Below are positions 61,757 to 64,000 of a stretch of 64,000 nucleotides of DNA, piece after piece. Below the pieces are notes generated by a model, which searched no databases, was not told where the DNA came from, and saw only the letters and a program-made list of their open reading frames with translations. The position numbers were made by a program, and so were the translations under genes. The DNA comes from Rhynchopus euleeides (lineage: Eukaryota; Euglenozoa; Diplonemea; Diplonemida; Diplonemidae), in NCBI GenBank assembly GCA_963210315.1, contig OY723288.1, positions 1-64,000 of the forward strand. Reading direction: 5' to 3'. Every line of letters begins with the position of its first letter. Position 1 is the stretch's first letter.

Positions 61757-63019
61757 TGTTGCAAGAGAGAAAGCAGAGAGGCCAAAGAGGAGGGTGCTGG
61801 GCAGGACAGCAACAGCACACTGCACTCTCTTTCTGTGCTGTGTGCCGCAACGGGCTCCCGTTTGGGGGCGAGCCCCACTCCCGCTTGTCTCTGGGTGGGG
61901 GTTTTTTCGGGTACACCCGCAGGGAGGGAGGGGGGGTGGGGTGGCTGGTCAGGCTCGCGCGTGGGACAAGGGTGGGGCAAGGCAAGGGCGGGTGCGGCAG
62001 GGTGTGGAGTGTGTATAGGGGTGGGGAAGGGAGCCCTGCTGCCTGCTGCCTGCTGGATGTGTGTTGGGTGTGGAAGTGGCGATCGCATCGGGTCGGAGGA
62101 GGGCAACCCGTAGGGCCGTCGCAAGGGGATGGGCGGAGGCAGCGTTAGAGTTGCTCAAAGAAGACTAGGCGTGTGGGCGGGATGGGGGGTGGGGGGGTAC
62201 CCACTGTCGGAGAGGGCTAGGCGATCCCAGCGATGCAGGCAGTCCAAGATACCTACGTCCCCCTAGTTGCCCCAGCAGACTCAGGTGCAGAAAGGCGAGA
62301 AAAGGGGAGCCGCCTCGCAACACACTTGGCTGGAGGGTGACACAGTTTGACACACAGTGGCACAGAGTGGGGGCCCCTAATGCATGAATCAGAGAAGCAC
62401 CCGCATGCGAGTGGAAGACAAGTATGGATGATATATTGCACGGGACGAACCTATCATGGGCACACCGATAGAACACGGCCCCATTTCTCCCCAAATGCGA
62501 GCAAGGGCAAGAGTCGGGTAGGGAGGGTAGGCCGTGCCATAGCCTTCTGATGTCGGCATCAAAGAGAACACTGCAACGAGGCTTCAAGCTGCCGAGCTCA
62601 GAGCAACACATCACTCCAGCCATGGAGAGCCTCAAGTCTGACACAGTGACGCAGAAGCGTAGCAGTCTCAGAAGCACACACGGCAGATAAGCGGTATGGA
62701 ACAACTCGCACATCGCAACAGCCCCCAAGAATGGAGCGGGCCTGGGGGTGAGTGACGTGCGTGCCTGTCGAGCCAGAGAGATTACGGAGCCTGAAGTGAA
62801 ACATAAACGCAAAACAAGGTGGGATGCGGAACACGTCAGGGCAGCGCTGTGGACAAGGCGTGTCGCATCAGCACCACCCACTGCCACGCGTGCCTCCACC
62901 CCACAGCAGGAGAGGGAACAACGAAACACGGGCACAGCAGGCCCTGATTGCAACGCGCTGGGCTGCAGGGGCAACATGCTCTGCATGGGAGAGGTGCGGG
63001 CGAACATGGCTGTGGGGCA
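61757..63019. other. Intergenic between MGCC gene and membrane-protein gene
   Basis: 1.26 kb with no supported gene. A 280-codon minus-strand frame (62165-63007) has no domain and shares its span with other open frames. It is treated as 3' and 5' flank of the two genes. Confidence 0.4.
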
Positions 63020-63997
63020 TCACATAAGTGGTTCGCCCCACGGTATGTCGACATGGAGGGACCCAGTGGCGGGGCCACTTGCGCACTGCGGGGGGGTGCC
63101 CCCCTGGGGCTGTGTGTGTGTGTCCAGGGATGCTGTCAGGCAGGAAGCACTGCAGGGGGCACGTGTGTGGGGCTGCAACACATTTTGGGCAGTGCCGCCT
63201 GCGAGTTGTGGGTCTCGCGTCTGTGCTGATGTGTGTGGGTCTGGGTGAACAGGCAGGTATTGCGTGCCGCCCTCCGGAGGACCAACGAGAGGGTTTTGAG
63301 CGGCAGGCGTTGATTCCCGTGCTGATGTGTGTGGGTCTGGGTGAGCAGGCAGGTATTGCGTGCCGCCCTCCGGAGGACCAACGAGAGGGTTTTGAGCGGC
63401 AGGCGTTGACAGGCGCGCAATCATCCACCCAGGCACGACGATGACCAGGATGCACACACAGACAAACGCCAAGAAGGCAACAAACAGCCATGCACCCATG
63501 CCGTCTGTTGTCCGAGGGTCGTACACAGCATGGAGGGCGACCCCTGTGACACACACAGCGAGGAACAGGGCAATGAATATGTAAGGGTATGACGGCGGGT
63601 CAGCCCCTCCCGCAGCAAGTTGCACTTGGACAAGCGAATGGGAGCAGCACGAGCGGAGGGATTCGGCGTGCAGCGGAAACCCGAATGACGTCAGGCACTG
63701 GGCAACCGCACCTTTGGTGTTGCCGCTGTAGAAGGAGCAGATCCGCCCACCCTCGCGGCAGAGGTGCCACGTGACACCCCGAACACAGGTGTGCAGGTGC
63801 AGCAGGCCCCCACAGGACACAGCATCGACAACTTGATGGTCAATCGCAGATGGGTGGCGGCGTGACAGCGCGGTGGTGCTGCGCAGCAGCAGGCGGCCCC
63901 AGTCGGTCTGCATCAGGCACTGCAGCAGCTGGCCCAGCGCCTCCCCTTCCAACTCCGCAAGCAGTGCCACAAGCAGCCTGCCGCACATCCCACGCAC
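63020..63997 (-). CDS. Two-pass membrane protein, 5' end beyond window
   Basis: At least 325 codons. The frame reaches the right edge, so the start is unknown. It contains a Leu/Cys-rich soluble part, then two hydrophobic helices (YIFIALFLAVCVTGVALHAV and LFVAFLAFVCVCILVIVVPGW) separated by a short YDPRTTDGMG loop. After these come two tandem 32-residue repeats (STPAAQNPLVGPPEGGTQYL...HPDPHTSA) and a Pro/Thr/Gln-rich tail. The nucleotide repeat is 96 bp (63226-63321, next at 63322). Family not recognised. The low-complexity tail could be a read-through of an unspliced intron or 3' UTR, so the true C-terminus may be earlier. Confidence 0.5.
   Translation of the reverse strand: MRGMCGRLLVALLAELEGEALGQLLQCLMQTDWGRLLLRSTTALSRRHPSAIDHQVVDAVSCGGLLHLHTCVRGVTWHLCREGGRICSFYSGNTKGAVAQCLTSFGFPLHAESLRSCCSHSLVQVQLAAGGADPPSYPYIFIALFLAVCVTGVALHAVYDPRTTDGMGAWLFVAFLAFVCVCILVIVVPGWMIARLSTPAAQNPLVGPPEGGTQYLPAHPDPHTSARESTPAAQNPLVGPPEGGTQYLPVHPDPHTSAQTRDPQLAGGTAQNVLQPHTRAPCSASCLTASLDTHTQPQGGTPPQCASGPATGSLHVDIPWGEPLM
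63226..63410 (-). repeat. Tandem 96-bp repeat
   Basis: CTGATGTGTGTGGGTCTGGG at 63226 and 63322 begins two nearly identical 96-bp units. In the minus-strand frame they encode a 32-residue duplicated segment. Confidence 0.9.
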
Positions 63998-64000
63998 GGC

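Noticed and set aside
62165-63007. 280-codon minus-strand frame
   Set aside because: No domain. Several overlapping frames are equally open in this GC-rich stretch.

Overview
The window is nuclear DNA of a GC-rich unicellular eukaryote. Evidence: a eukaryotic-type 28S rRNA segment with intact core motifs, GT-AG introns, a multidomain membrane cyclase, a calpain-like protein, a J-domain protein, TTAGGG-type interstitial telomere-like DNA and many DNA transposons. There are no bacterial operons or Shine-Dalgarno sites. The lineage is not determined. The cyclase domain resembles the kinetoplastid receptor-cyclase type, the calpain has lost its catalytic Cys, all recognisable host genes lie on one strand, and two neighbours are only 144 bp apart. 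Together these hint at a Euglenozoa-like or similarly free-living flagellate protist. That is inference only.

Layout. 1-2208: a 32-bp satellite, 69 units in perfect register, continuing off the left edge. 3147-5837 (-): a DUF2828/vWA protein. 5838-10760: transposon-rich, with a G/C foldback element and a decayed hAT-like transposon (8004-10324). 10780-12350: a 5'-truncated 28S rRNA followed directly by an RT/RNase H retroelement fragment (12357-13199). 13200-16551: dispersed repeats and a 188-bp tandem. 16552-31884 (-): the main gene cluster, read right to left as TPR protein, secreted or membrane Cys-rich protein, calpain-like protein, J-domain protein, and the DOMON-cytochrome b561-cytochrome b5-cyclase protein. 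31885-61129: about 29 kb with no convincing host gene, packed with foldback elements, MITEs, two hAT-type non-autonomous elements with perfect 8-bp target duplications, satellites, palindromic microsatellites and telomere-like DNA. 61130-61756 (-) and 63020-right edge (-): a small MGCC-type protein and a two-pass membrane protein.

How the genes work together. The most notable gene encodes a predicted membrane protein joining an extracellular DOMON domain, a four-helix b561 electron-transfer core, a cytochrome b5 domain, one intact class III cyclase domain, one degenerate cyclase-like domain and a Cys-rich zinc-finger-like segment. This suggests redox-coupled cAMP signalling. Three short introns (48, 48 and 72 bp) are inferred inside otherwise open reading frames. 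All are multiples of three and start with GTATG, so raw ORFs overstate the proteins.
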